This document shows positions 52,976 to 64,000 of a stretch of 64,000 nucleotides of DNA, in pieces (the first letter of the stretch is position 1; each line of letters begins with the position of its first letter). The stretch is from Pholis gunnellus (lineage: Eukaryota; Chordata; Actinopteri; Perciformes; Pholidae), in assembly GCA_910591455.2 (NCBI GenBank), contig OU342815.1, positions 24,124,562 through 24,188,561 on the forward strand, read 5' to 3'. Position numbers and translations under genes: made by a program. The notes under the pieces were generated by a model. The model saw only the letters and a list, made by a program, of their open reading frames with translations. It searched no databases and had not been told where the DNA came from.

Positions 52976-54000
52976 ACCTCCATCAGTAAAGAGACCATCA
53001 GAGAGAAGATGGTCTGTTTCTATAGAGTTATTCTTGATGCTCGTCATCGGAGCCACCGGGTCGGATTCTGGTGAAACCAGATGAACTCATGCAGGTTCAC
53101 CAGAACCTCCTTCAGCTCAGACTCTTTATTATCTTCACACTGAGTTGTTGATTACCATCTGAGTTCGTCTTCTTTGTTTTCATGAATATGAGGCAGCTGC
53201 ACACTGTAAATGATCAAAGTCTACAAATAGTGGAAATAATAACAAAATGCTTTCTTTGATTTATTCTTTTTATTTTTTCACAATACAATTCAAAACCATG
53301 TTTTTGATTTACTGACAAACACTGAAAAACTAAAGTTAAAGAGAAAACTCCGGAGTATTATTAAAGAAATGATGATTGTTAAACAGCAGCAACAGTATGG
53401 TTTATGTCCTCCATAGAATCTGACTCCACTTTTCCTCTCAGGGCACCAAATGACAGAAGCACACGCTCCTGCTGTCAACGCTGTTGATTTAACGAGACAC
53501 AGAAACAACGATGCCAATAAAGTTCATCAGAAACTAACAATTCAGAGTGTCGATAGAATCAAAATGTTGTGTTGTTACAGTCACTCTGTATTTAGTGTTG
53601 GAGTGTCACAGCCGACTGTTTTTAACTACTATGATCACGTTGTTGGAGTTGATTGATACTGTGGCACATGGACGCTTCATGCTACATGCTACGTGCTACG
53701 TGTATTACCTACAGGCCACAGCGTAAATGATCTCTTCATCACTTAGAATTGTTGAGACAAGATAGTTTCATTTCATGTGTTCTGACTGATTTACACAACA
53801 AAATGAATATAGATTACATTCTAATCTAATAGATCTTTAACTCTTACAATCACATGTCTAATATCTGGCTCATACATTTCTCCTGTGTTCTTCTTTCACA
53901 TCACTATATTCAAAGGACATGCATGAGGGAGTCTCCAGTATATCCTCCGTCTTATTAACTTAAGGCTCCTTGACTGGAAAAAGGTTGAGACACTTCTGCA

Positions 54001-54921
54001 TTACACCGTTTTGCAGAACAATCCACTCAGGTGTTTATAAATGTCTTTCATTTTCAGTCCGTATATGATCGGATTAAAGAGAGGATGATACAAAATCATT
54101 TGTAAACTCAATATAAATTGTACAATTTTGGGAAACTCAGCGTCCAGTCGAGCTAAAAGAACATCATACGTAACCAAACAAGAAAAGCTGACTAGAACCA
54201 GCAGGTGAGGTAAACAGGTCTGTGCAGCTCTGCTCCTGACTTCTCTGCTGCTTCGATAGGTTATTACAAATATCTTTATGTATGTAAAAACTATGAAGAA
54301 CAAAGGGAGGAGAACCAGATTTACAAGCAGGATCAAGCCATATATGTTCATAAGTTGTGATCTCACACAGTGAAGGCTGTGAACTGTGCTGTTGCAAATG
54401 ATGCCTTTCAAAGTAAAGCTACAGAGTTTTTTAGAAGCACTCTGCTCTATCATCATTGACATCTGACAGAAAGGCACAATCCAAGCTGAAATCAGGAGGA
54501 TTTTAACAGTGGTTTTTGTCATGATGGTTGGATATTGCAGAGGTTTACATATAGACACATATCTGTCATAGGCCATGACTGACAACAGCAAGAACTCTGA
54601 ACCAGTCAGAGCGTAATATATATACCACTGGAAGATACAAGCCAAGTAAGATATCATCTGTTTCTCAGATAAAAAGTCAATCAGAAGCTTTGGGTAGATA
54701 GCAGTGCTGTAAAGAACAGAGTTGATCAATAAAGCTGCAATAAATACGTACATCGGCTCATGGAGGTTTTTGTGAATCACTATAATGCACACAATAGTAG
54801 AATTACTGCAGATTATTAGAAGATATGCTGTAAACATGATCACAAAGTACAGAAATCCATATGTGTGCACTTCCACATGCCCACCAAAAGTTATATATGT
54901 CACATTTAATTCATTATCCAT
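54001..54921 (-). CDS. Olfactory receptor, copy C (intact)
   Basis: 306 codons. Against copy A I count 17 substitutions, 14 of them in residues 151-217, including FCQMSMMIEQS for SFQIAVPMPQI at TM4/EL2, plus NLVLLPLFF for NVVLLPLLF in TM5. The rest of the protein is practically identical. Shares the FCQMS..IEQS block with copy D, so C and D are closest here although not throughout. Confidence 0.95.
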   Translation of the reverse strand: MDNELNVTYITFGGHVEVHTYGFLYFVIMFTAYLLIICSNSTIVCIIVIHKNLHEPMYVFIAALLINSVLYSTAIYPKLLIDFLSEKQMISYLACIFQWYIYYALTGSEFLLLSVMAYDRYVSICKPLQYPTIMTKTTVKILLISAWIVPFCQMSMMIEQSASKKLCSFTLKGIICNSTVHSLHCVRSQLMNIYGLILLVNLVLLPLFFIVFTYIKIFVITYRSSREVRSRAAQTCLPHLLVLVSFSCLVTYDVLLARLDAEFPKIVQFILSLQMILYHPLFNPIIYGLKMKDIYKHLSGLFCKTV

Positions 54922-55791
54922 TCATGATGTCTAAAAGAAAATGTTAATGGAGAAACAGGTGCCTGACTAGAAGTCTCATATCAGCTGCATCACAGGATTT
55001 GATTCAGTCTCCCGTACCTTGAGGTGCACCAGCAAACACACAGACAGAGAAATGTGGGCTGTTTTTATCAGACTGCTTCAGCCTCAACGGAGCTCATTAC
55101 CCTCTGCAAAGGAAAGGCTGCAAACATGTCAACAACTTCACTGCATATTTCAAACTTGATCATATTCAGCATAACTAACACACAGTTCAAAAAGACATGT
55201 TAGAACACACACAAGGGGAAACATGCCAGTATCTCATGGACTAAATGCACAACCAAACATTTGTCAACATATATTTCAGTTCAATGAATGAAGAAGAGAT
55301 GTATCCAGGTTAACAAGGCTCACAAGGGAAAACATTAACATTATTCACAGACAAGGTTACAATTGCAATCAACTAGTTTGAAAAGCTTTCACAGTTTATG
55401 GAAGTTGTCTATAGTACGTGTATCAACTAAATATACTGTCAATAGTGTTCATACAAGTCCTGTGGTCTCTTCAGATAATAAAGACATTCAGTCAACAGGT
55501 CTCCCCTGACCTAGAGCAGACTGAGGAAGCTGCTGAACTTTTATCAGGTTGTTCTCCAGCACTGAGAACAACAACCTGTGCACACAAGGTCCAAAGGGAG
55601 ATACGGTGTGTCACAAACAGACTACATGTGTTGGACTGTTGTGTTGCTAAGTTATACCTGAGCCCAGACTTCTAAATGAATCAAGTATTTCTCGTATTTA
55701 AAATGTTCCATTATTTGGTGTTGCACACTTTTGAGATCAGAGTTCAGGACACATTGACATCACATGCAAACACATCCTTTTCAAACTTATA
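54922..55791. other. 5' flank of OR C
   Basis: Near-identical to the flanks of OR A and B. No separate gene. Confidence 0.5.
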
Positions 55792-58127
55792 TTAAAAAGT
55801 CTTTAAGGGCGAATATTTAATTTCACTGTCTGTTGGGGGGACAATCAACATAAAACAAATTCTCAAGAGCAAATTCTGAGGGGAACACCAAAGGTGCTGC
55901 CAAAATTCAGGAAAGACTGAATGAAGGACGTGTTCGATGGGATGATTATGTGTCGAGGAGTCAGATGAAAAGGGGCCCTGTGCCGGGAGGAAGAACGGGA
56001 GCCAAAGGTTGGTCGAGGTTGTGATCGGTTGGATGATTGGGGGCAAGGTTTTCTGCTTCATCATCCCCCAAAGTAACTTGACTGGACTCGGTGTGAATGG
56101 GCTCTTTGGATGTCACTGAGGTGGCCTTGGATGTAGTTATAGCAAACTTGGTTAGACCAGCGGCCGAGAACTTTAATGGTGTGGTCTGGGATTCCTTGTC
56201 TGGATGCGGTTGAAGTGACTCCGGTGTGGAAGGAGTGACCAGAGTATAGATCCAGAGAAATCGGGAAGCATGGAAGAACCAAGCCTTGAAAACACGGAAG
56301 GAGCACATGTAGGTAAGGCGAAAGGACGGGGTAACAGGGCACTGATGACGAAGTGGGTGGCTGGGTGTGAAGGAGCCCCACACAAGTTGCAAGCCAGAAA
56401 AGAGCAAGCCACAAACACAAGTTCACCAACAAGGACCACGCCAATAACAATATGAGTTTCGAGATGTTTATTGCGTGATGGAATGATTGTTAGATTTAGG
56501 AAGGGGTCAAGGGAGAAGGATGAAGGGTAGGGATAGGGGTAGAGGGATGAAGGGATGTAAGAGTGTAAGGAGAAGAAACGAGGAGGGTAGAGAAGGTCGT
56601 AGATTGAAGGTTGGGCAAGCGATGGGGGACCGTTGGTGTCCTGATGGCTGGCAGGAACTGGGGGAATGGAGACTGTAGAGTGGGGGCCGTCTCTTTGGAA
56701 GCTCTGGTGGTGCAGAGTCCCTCAAAAGATCCCCAAAAAGATCACGAAGTCGGATGCCGGTGGACATTGCTGGTGTCGTTCAGATTGGAGCGGATGTAAG
56801 AGAGGTACGCAGGGGAAGACCAATGACCAAGAATCTTACTAATGTGGTTGGGAATTCCTTGGCTTGAAGCGGTGGAAGAGGCGTTGTTGCGGAAAGGATT
56901 GCCCAAGTAGACTCGGGGGGTATTCCGGATCTGGCTAAGATATGGCGAAAGTGGTGGTGAACCCGGGACCGCGTGGCCCCTTTGCCTGTGACGAACAGGA
57001 GATTTTGTGGGAAAGTTCGGCTGGCTGAACTTGAGCTTGAGTAGTCGCGAATGGGTTCGTACAGACTTGGGTATGAGTCGAGTCATGAAGGTAGATGGGC
57101 TGGAGTGGACAGTATTGGTTAGTCTTGCTGCATTTGGGGTGATTGGCGACGGGAGGATGAATGAAATGTCGGGTGCGGTGGCATGTCGCGACGGATGTTG
57201 GTTGGAGTTCGAGGTGGTGAACTCGGAGCAGTGGGAAGCCAAAGAAAGCCAGCAAGAACGTGGACTGTAATACTTTTCCCCTGAAGGGAGACAGATAGCC
57301 TGAGCGGAGTGTACGGATGCAGCGGGTGAGGAGGTCCGAAGTGAGGGGCAGACGTTTAGGCGTAGGGCGTGGTTCAGCTTTACGGAGACCTTCGAGTAGC
57401 ATAGTGATGTGTGAGCGGGTAGAGGCTTGCGCGGAGCCACCGAAGACTGTTTTGTGAAGAAGTTGATTCCAGACGTTGGTAACCCGTATAGTGGAGGATT
57501 TGATCTTAAGGAGGGAATGGGTGAATGACTGAAGTAAGGATGTCGAGTGACGGGAATGGAAGGCTGAAGAAGGCGTGAAAAGCTTCGAAGCGGTTCCGTC
57601 CGGTGAGGTACGATGAAGTGTTTGAGGATGCCATCTTGAGAAGCAGAGATTAGGTGTTCCTGTTGCGGGGTCTTGGCCTCCGCATGAACGGCATTGTATT
57701 TAGACGATGTGACCGTCCTTTAGTAATATTATCTGACGGCGCTATTGTCTGAGTAGATGGCAATGGTCTTTTTTGACCGTTCATGCCCCGAAAGACTAGC
57801 TGTTATAAGTATGGGATACGTTTCTTAGATCGGAAAGAAGGAGTAAGGGATGAGAATTCAGGCGGCCATGCGACTGAGAACCACTTGTCACCATAGAAAC
57901 CGCCAAAGCTGATGGAGGGTGCTGCGTCTGTGAAAAGCTGGAAGTCTTCCGGCTTGGTGATGTATTCGTCGTAGAAGAAGGAGATGCCGTTCCGAGAGGA
58001 GAGGAACTGGTGTCATAGTTTAGCTCGGTTTTGCGTGCTTCGTCAAGTGTGACGTGGTCATGGAGGTTTGTAACAGAGGCGGCGACTAACAGGATGTGTG
58101 GCAAGGAGGAGTTTTGTTTCTTCTATT
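55792..58127 (-). mobile_element. DIRS/Ngaro-type YR retroelement, copy C (decayed)
   Basis: Same parts as copy B: RNase H (about 57815-57995), recombinase body (57402 down), C-terminus YLGN...GIPNHISKILGHWSSPAYLSYIRSN (56940-56780) and the second C-terminus (56245-56061). GHW for GRW and NHIS for DHII mark extra decay. RT remnant lies beyond the LINE at 61520-61629. Confidence 0.85.
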
Positions 58128-58139
58128 AATCTTATTTAT

Positions 58140-61100
58140 CCATCCATCCATTTTCCTCCACTTATCCGGGGTCAGGTTGCGGTGGCAGCAGGCCAAGCAG
58201 GCTGACCCAGACTTCCCTCTCACCCGCAACATTTTCCAGCTCATTCTGGGGGATCCCGAGGCGTTCCCAGGCCAGCTGGGAGATATAATCCCTCCAGCGT
58301 GTTCTGGGTCTCCCCCGGGGTCTCCTCCCAGTTGGACGTGCCCGGAAAACCTCCAATGGGAGGCGTCCAGGAGGCATCCTAATTAGATGCCCGAACCACC
58401 TCAGCTGACTCCTTTCGATGCGAAGGAGTAGCGGCTTTTCTCCAAGTTCCCTCCTGATGTCCGAGCTCCTTACCCTATCTCTAAGGCTGAGCCCGGCCAC
58501 CCTACGGAGGAAACTCATTTCGGCCGCTTGTAGCCGCGACCTTGTCCTTTCGGTCACGACCCAGAGTTCGTGACCATAGGTGAGGGTAGGAACGTAGACC
58601 GACCAGTAAATTGAGAGCTTTGCCTTCCGGCTCAGCTCTCTCTTCACCAAGACGGTCCGGTGCAGCGTCTGCTTTACTGCTGCAGCCGCACCGATCCGCC
58701 TGTCGATCTCCTGCTCAATCTTACCCTCACTCGTGAACAAGACCCCGAGATACTTAAACTCCTTCACTTGAGGTAGGCACTCCGTCCCCACCTAGAGGGA
58801 GCAATCCACCGGTTTCCGGCAGAGCACCATGGCCTTGGATTTGGAGGTGCTAACTCTCATCCCCGCTGCTTCACACTCGGCTGCAAACCGCCCCAGTGAA
58901 TGCTGGAGGTCACGATCCGAGGAGGCCAACAGGACCACATCGTCTGCAAATAGCAGAGAGTTGATCCCGAGACACCCGAACCTGACGTTCTCCACCACCC
59001 GGCTGCGCCTAGAAATCCTGTCCATGAAAGTCACGAACAGGACCGGTGACAAAGGGCAGCCCTGGCGGAGGCCAACACCCACCGGGAACGTGTCTGACTT
59101 ATTGCCGAGAATGCGGACACAGCTCCTCCTGCAGTCGTACAGAGACCGGATCGCCCGTTGTAACGGGTCCGGCACCCCATACTCCCGCAGCACCCCCCAC
59201 AAGAACCCCCGAGGGACCCGGTCGAAAGCCTTCTCCAAATCCACAAAACACATGTAGACTGGTTGGGCAAACTCCCAGAACCCCTCCAGTAGTCTTGCGA
59301 GGGTGAAGAGCTGCTCCACTGTTCCACGGCTGGGACGGAATCCGCACTGCTCCTCTTGAATCCGAGGTTCGACAAACGGTCGGAGCCTCCTTTCCAGCAC
59401 CCTGGCATAAGCTTTCCCCGGGAGGCTGAGTAGTGTGATACCCCGATAATTCGAGCACACTCTCCGGTCCCCCCTTTTGAAAATAAGAACCACCACCCCG
59501 GTCTGCCAGTCCATGGGCACTGATCCCGACCCCCATGCGACACCGTGTCAGCCAAGACAGCCCAACAGTGTCCAGCGCCTTCAGCATCTCAGGGCGGATC
59601 TCATCCACCCCCGGCGCCTTGCCACCAAGGAGCTTTTTGACTACCTTAGCGACCTCTGCCAGGGATATGGGTGAGCCCCCCAGGTCTTCAGGCGCTGCCT
59701 CCTCTGCAGAGGACATGTTGGTCGGGTTTAGGAGTTCCTCAAAGTGCTCTTTCCACCGCCCGACGATGTCCCCCGTCCGGGTCAACAGTTCCCCCCCCCT
59801 GCTGAGAACAGCCTGGGGTAGGCCCTGCTTTCCCTTCCTGAGCCGTCGGATGGTTTGCCAGAACCTCCTTGAGGCCAGCCGAAAGTCCTTCTCCATGGCC
59901 TCCCCGAACTCCTCCCATGCCCGAGTTTTAGCACCCGCGACCACCGCAGCTGCAGTCCCTCTGGCCTGCCGGTACCTCTCAGCTGCTTCAGGAGACCCCT
60001 GGGCCAGACAGGCCCTGAAGGCCTCCTTCTTCAGCTTGACGGCTTCCCTCACCTCCGGTGTCCACCACCGGGTTCTTGGGTTGCCGCCACGACAGGCACC
60101 GATGACCTTCCGGCCACAGCTCCTAGCGGCCGCATCTACAGTAGAGGCTTTGAACATGGTCCATTCGGATTCCATGTCCCCAACCTCCCTCGGGATGTGT
60201 GAGAAGTTCTTCCGGAGGTGGGAGTTAAAGACCTCCCGGACAGGGTCCTCCGCCAGACGTTCCCAGTTCACCCTCACTATACGTTTGGGCTTGCCGGGTC
60301 TTTCCCACCGGTTCCCCTGCCATCTGATCCAACTCACCACCAGATGGTGATCAGTTGACAGCTCTGCTCCTCTCTTCACCCGAGTGTCCAAGACATACGG
60401 CCGCAGATCAGATGATACGATTACAAAGTCGATCATTGATCTCCGGCCTAAGGTGTTCTGGTACCAGGTACACTTATGAGCCACCTTATGTTCGAACATG
60501 GTGTTCATTATGGCCAAACCATGGCTAGCACAGAAGTCCAATAACGAGACACCACTCGGGTTCAGATCAGGCAAGCCGTTCCTCCCAATCACCCCCCGCC
60601 AGGTTTCTCTGTCATTGCCCACGTGAGCGTTGAAGTCCCCCAGGAGAACTATGGAGTCGGCAGGCGTCGCCCTTTCCAGGACCCCTCCCACCGACTCCAA
60701 GAAGGCCGGATACTCTGAACTGTTGTTTGGTGCATAAGCACAAACCACAGTCAGAGCCTTGCTACCCGCAACCCGTAGGCACATGGAGGCGACCCTCTCG
60801 TTCTCCGGGGAGAACTCCAACACAGCGGCGCTCAGTCGGGGGCTCGTGAGTATCCCCACTCCCGCCCAACGCCTCTCACCTTGGGCAACTCCGGAAAAGG
60901 ACAAAGTCCAACCCTTCTCCAGGAGCTTGGTTCCAGAGCCAGTGCTGTGTGTGGAGGTGAGTCCAACTATATCTAGCTGGTATCGCTCCACCTCCTGCAC
61001 CAGCTCCTGCTCTTTCCCCGCTAGCGAGGTGACGTTCCACGTCCCTAGAGCTAGTCTATGCTGCCGGCGATCGGCTCGCCCAGGCCTCCGGCCTGACCCG

Positions 61101-61507
61101 CCGCCCGGTCTGCATTGCACCCGACCCCGATGCTTGTCCCTGCGGGTGGTGGGTCCACAGGGTGGCTGCTCCATGTTGTTTCTTCGGACTGAGCCCGACC
61201 GGGCCCCATGGGCAAAGGCCCGGCCACCAGACGCTCGCCGACGAGCTCCCCTCCTGGGTCTGGCTCCGGGAGGGTGCCCCGGTTTTCCTGGTCCGGACGA
61301 GGTGGCTGAAGACCGTGGGCTGCTTATCATCAGGGTTCTTTTGAACCGCTCTTAGTCTGGGCTCTCCCCTGAGACCTGTTTGCCTTGGAAGACCCTACCA
61401 GGGGCTACTGCCCCGGACAACATAGCTCCCAGGATCACTGAGCCACTCAAACTCCTCCATCACGTTAAGGTGGCGATTCGCAGAGGAGGGCGATTCACGG
61501 AGGAGCA
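58140..61507 (-). mobile_element. APE-type LINE, copy 2, near full length with target duplication
   Basis: 3368 bp flanked by AATCTTATTTAT on both sides (58128-58139 and 61508-61519); the site without insertion is kept at about 51503-51520. The 3' end (left) carries a (GGAT)n tail, CCATCCATCCATTTTCC on plus. Shared with copy 1 at 31241-33142. Confidence 0.95.
58162..61330 (-). pseudogene. LINE ORF: APE endonuclease and reverse transcriptase, two breaks
   Basis: From ATG 61330: endonuclease with LGTWNVTSL, LLGDFNAHVG, RRSMIDFVIV and STDHHLVVSWI; linker; RT with NYRGITLLSLPGK, CGFRPSRGT, FVDLEKAFDRVP, GLRQGCPLSPVLF and the active site LLFADDVVLLA; C-terminus with MSFLRRVAGLSLRDRVR and RPRGRPRTRWRDYISQLAWE, ending LPPQPDPG at 58162. 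A frameshift/deletion near 59530 and an in-frame TAG at 58792 (probably from CAG) break it; otherwise it reads cleanly. Clade not certain, RTE-like preferred. Confidence 0.93.
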
Positions 61508-61519
61508 AATCTTATTTAT

Positions 61520-61690
61520 TTATTTATTTAATCTGGTGGAGGAAAGCCAAGTGTTTAGACCGTGTGCTGGGTTTGGGGAAGGTAGCGTGACAGTGAGGAA
61601 ATCGTCTAGGACAGTTTTCAACCACTGTGCCATGAGAGGTAGTCAGGTGTCCCGTTGGAAAATATCCAATTTCACTTAATCGGTCCAAAA
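61520..61690 (-). mobile_element. DIRS RT remnant, copy C
   Basis: VLDDFLTVTLPSPN frame as in 33143-33262 and 51518-51622; shares CCAAGTGTTTAG with copy 0 rather than CCGAGTTTTTAG of copy B. Confidence 0.7.
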
Positions 61691-62042
61691 TTAATATATT
61701 TTATAAACACAGAATCCTCCGACAGTTTTATAAAGCCATCATTGAAAGTATCCTCACTACACCAGATCAGTTTTATACGGCAGCCTGGACACATACATGT
61801 TATCAACAGATCCTTCAAAATAAAAGGCTCCCCTCTCCCATCAATTGAATCTCTGTAGAACAAAACACATAATCAAAGAAAAAAGGTTTATGAGCAGCTG
61901 TTGTCCTTCACAGATACGGACACAGAATTCTGCCTCTTACTGTTTAATATTTCACAGCATTCAGCTCTTCATTGTCAATATTGTGATTATTTATTGTGTA
62001 ATATGTTTTGTCTAAATAAGTTCTGCTGCTGACACTGTGTAT

Positions 62043-62102
62043 ATACAGTGTAGTCCTGATCCTCTATATGAACCAGTCTCAGTGTAGTCCTGGTCCTCTA
62101 TC
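62043..62102 (-). repeat. 34-bp VNTR downstream of OR D (2 units)
   Basis: Same unit as in the other copies, shortest array. Confidence 0.9.
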
Positions 62103-62914
62103 AGACCTCCATCAGTAAAGAGACCATCAGAGAGAAGATGCTCTGTTTCCGGGTCAGGTTCTGGTGAAACCAGATGAACTCATGCAGGTTCACCAGAACC
62201 TCCTTCAGCTCAGACTCTTTATTATCTTCACACTGAGTTGTTGATTACCATCTGAGGCCGTCTTCTTTGTTTTCATGAATATGAGGCAGCTGCACACTGT
62301 AAATGATCAAAGTCTACAAATAGTGGAAATAATAACAAAATGCTTTCTTTGATTTATTCTTTTTATTTTTTCACAATACAATTCAAAACCATGTTTTTGA
62401 TTTACTGACAAACACTGAAAAACTAAAGTTAAAGAGAAAACTCCGGAGTATTATTAAAGAAATGATGATTGTTAAACAGCAGCAACAGTATGGTTTATGT
62501 CCTCCATAGAATCTGACTCCACTTTTCCTCTCAGGGCACCAAATGACAGAAGCACACGCTCCTGCTGTCAACGCTGTTGATTTAACGAGACACAGAAACA
62601 ACGATGCCAATAAAGTTCATCAGAAACTAACAATTCAGAGTGTCGATAGATTCAAAATGTTGTGTTGTTACAGTCACTCTGTATTTAGTGTTGGAGTGTC
62701 ACAGCCGACTGTTTTTAACTACTATGATCACGTTGTTGGAGTTGATTGATACTGTGGCACATGGACGCTTCATGCTACATGCTACGTGCTACGTGTATTA
62801 CCTAGAGGCCACAGCGTAAATGATCTCTTCATCACTTAGAATTGTTGAGACAAGAATGTTTCATTTCATGTGTTCTGACTGATTTACACAACAAAATGAA
62901 TATAGATTACATTC

Positions 62915-63152
62915 ATTACATTACATTACATTACAGTCATTTAGCAGATGCTTTTATCCAAAGTGACTTACAATAAGTGTATTCAACATCGGTATTCAAG
63001 AGAACTACTAGTCACCAGAAGTCATAAGTGCATCTCCTTTAAAAAAGCATCTAAGAGCATAAACCAGGGCTAACGTACAGTGCAGAAACAAACATACAAT
63101 AAGTGCAACGAACTAATACGAATACAATAAGTGCTAAGTGGAAGGCTCAGGG
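62915..63152. mobile_element. SINE-like insertion private to unit D
   Basis: 238 bp absent from units A-C, flanked by the 7-bp duplication TACATTC (62908-62914 and 63153-63159). Begins with ATTACATTACATT and GTCATTTAGCAGATGCTTTT. Related to 15265-15475. No coding capacity. Confidence 0.85.
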
Positions 63153-63338
63153 TACATTCTAATCTAATAGATCTTTAACTCTTACAATCACATGTCTAAT
63201 ATCTGGCTCATACATTTCTCCTGTGTTCTTCTTTCACATCACTATATTCAAAGGACATGCATGAGGGAGTCTCCAGTATATCCTCCGTCTTATTAAGTTA
63301 AGGCTCCTTGACTGGAAAAAGGTTGAGACACTTCTGCA

Positions 63339-64000
63339 TTACACCGTTTTGCAGAACAATCCACTCAGGTGTTTATAAATGTCTTTCATTTTCAGTCCGT
63401 ATATGATCGGATTAAAGAGAGGATGATACAAAATCATTTGTAAACTCAATATAAATTGTACAGTTTTGGGAAACTTAGCGTCCAGTCGAGCTGAAAGAAC
63501 ATCATACGTAACCAAACAAGAAAAGCTGACTAGAACCAGCAGGTGAGGTAAACAGGTCTGTGCAGCTCTGCTCCTGACTTCTCTGCTGCTTCGATAGGTT
63601 ATTACAAATATCTTTATGTATGTAGAAACTATGAAGAGCAAAGGGAGGAGAACCATATATACAAGCACGATCAAGCCATATATGTTCAGCAGTTGTGATC
63701 TCACACAGTGAAGTCTGTGAACTGTGCTGTTGCAAATGATGCCTTTCAAAGTAAAGCTACAGAGTTTTTTAGAAGCACTCTGCTCTATCATCACTGACAT
63801 CTGACAGAAAGGCACAATCCAAGCTGAAATCAGGAGGATTTTAACAGTGGTTTTTGTCATGATGGTTGGATATTGCAGAGGTTTACATATAGACACATAT
63901 CTGTCATAGGCCATGACTGACAACAGCAAGAACTCTGAACCAGTCAGAGCGTAATATATATACCACTGGAAGATACAAGCCAAGTAAGATATCATCTGTT
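63339..64000 (-). CDS. Olfactory receptor, copy D (N-terminus beyond window)
   Basis: Residues about 87-306 are in the window, open to the edge, so the gene is probably intact. Keeps MAYDRYVSICKP and NPIIYG. Variable block reads FCQMSVMIEQS then STVHRLHC and VYMVLLPLL; it shares the first with copy C and STYIK with copy B, a mosaic pattern. Confidence 0.92.
   Translation of the reverse strand, partial: QMISYLACIFQWYIYYALTGSEFLLLSVMAYDRYVSICKPLQYPTIMTKTTVKILLISAWIVPFCQMSVMIEQSASKKLCSFTLKGIICNSTVHRLHCVRSQLLNIYGLIVLVYMVLLPLLFIVSTYIKIFVITYRSSREVRSRAAQTCLPHLLVLVSFSCLVTYDVLSARLDAKFPKTVQFILSLQMILYHPLFNPIIYGLKMKDIYKHLSGLFCKTV

Larger units (their letters stand above)
51703..61690. repeat. Segmental duplication unit C (with LINE insertion)
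   Basis: Same order as unit B plus the LINE at 58140-61507. Removing LINE and VNTR differences restores collinearity with B. Confidence 0.9.
61695..64000. repeat. Segmental duplication unit D (cut by window end)
   Basis: Starts at AACACAGAATCCTCCGACAG; lacks the 430-bp LTR-like stretch found in B and C; carries a private insertion at 62915-63152. Confidence 0.9.

Overview
The window is nuclear DNA of a teleost fish, probably a percomorph. The coding genes have short introns, there are long AC/GT microsatellites, fish olfactory receptors (OR), two intron-containing tRNA-Leu(CAA) genes, and a mix of fish mobile elements (Ty3/gypsy of Tf1/sushi type, DIRS/Ngaro-type, L2-like and APE-type LINEs, hAT). 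The species cannot be named from the sequence. There is a 100-N assembly gap at 1695-1794.

Left part (1-20 kb) is a conserved gene block: first two coding exons of INTS6 (minus), complete WDFY2 (plus, 12 coding exons, 400 codons) and complete DHRS12 (minus, 10 coding exons, 318 codons). The same three genes are neighbours on human 13q14.3, which supports orthology. INTS6 and WDFY2 diverge; WDFY2 and DHRS12 converge. WDFY2 introns hold unusual splice architecture: a U12-type intron ending in CG rather than AG, an intron with AC at one end and GT at the other, acceptors with TG repeats instead of pyrimidine tracts, and complementary purine/pyrimidine repeats around a FYVE exon.

Middle part (20-31 kb) has two tRNA-Leu(CAA) genes, a 1.7-kb TIR transposon holding relics of a small gene, two truncated OR pseudogenes, a hAT remnant, and a 3'-truncated Ty3/gypsy element whose LTR carries the complement of its own primer-binding region, as expected for Tf1-type self-priming.

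Right part (31-64 kb) is an array of segmental duplications. Each unit contains a 34-bp VNTR, one intact single-exon OR gene (minus; four seen, the last cut by the window end) and a decayed DIRS/Ngaro-type element (RT, RNase H and tyrosine-recombinase pieces). An APE-type LINE sits at the same site in two unit junctions, while a third junction keeps the empty site. The OR copies are nearly identical except in the TM4-EL2-TM5 segment, where substitutions cluster. Between units one and two lies a nested stack: L2-like LINE, DIRS-type piece, then a young 4-kb non-autonomous LTR element (identical-length 401-bp LTRs, GAGAG target duplication) whose interior is a chain of coding-length minisatellites. 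A complete non-autonomous hAT element with a perfect 8-bp target duplication follows.
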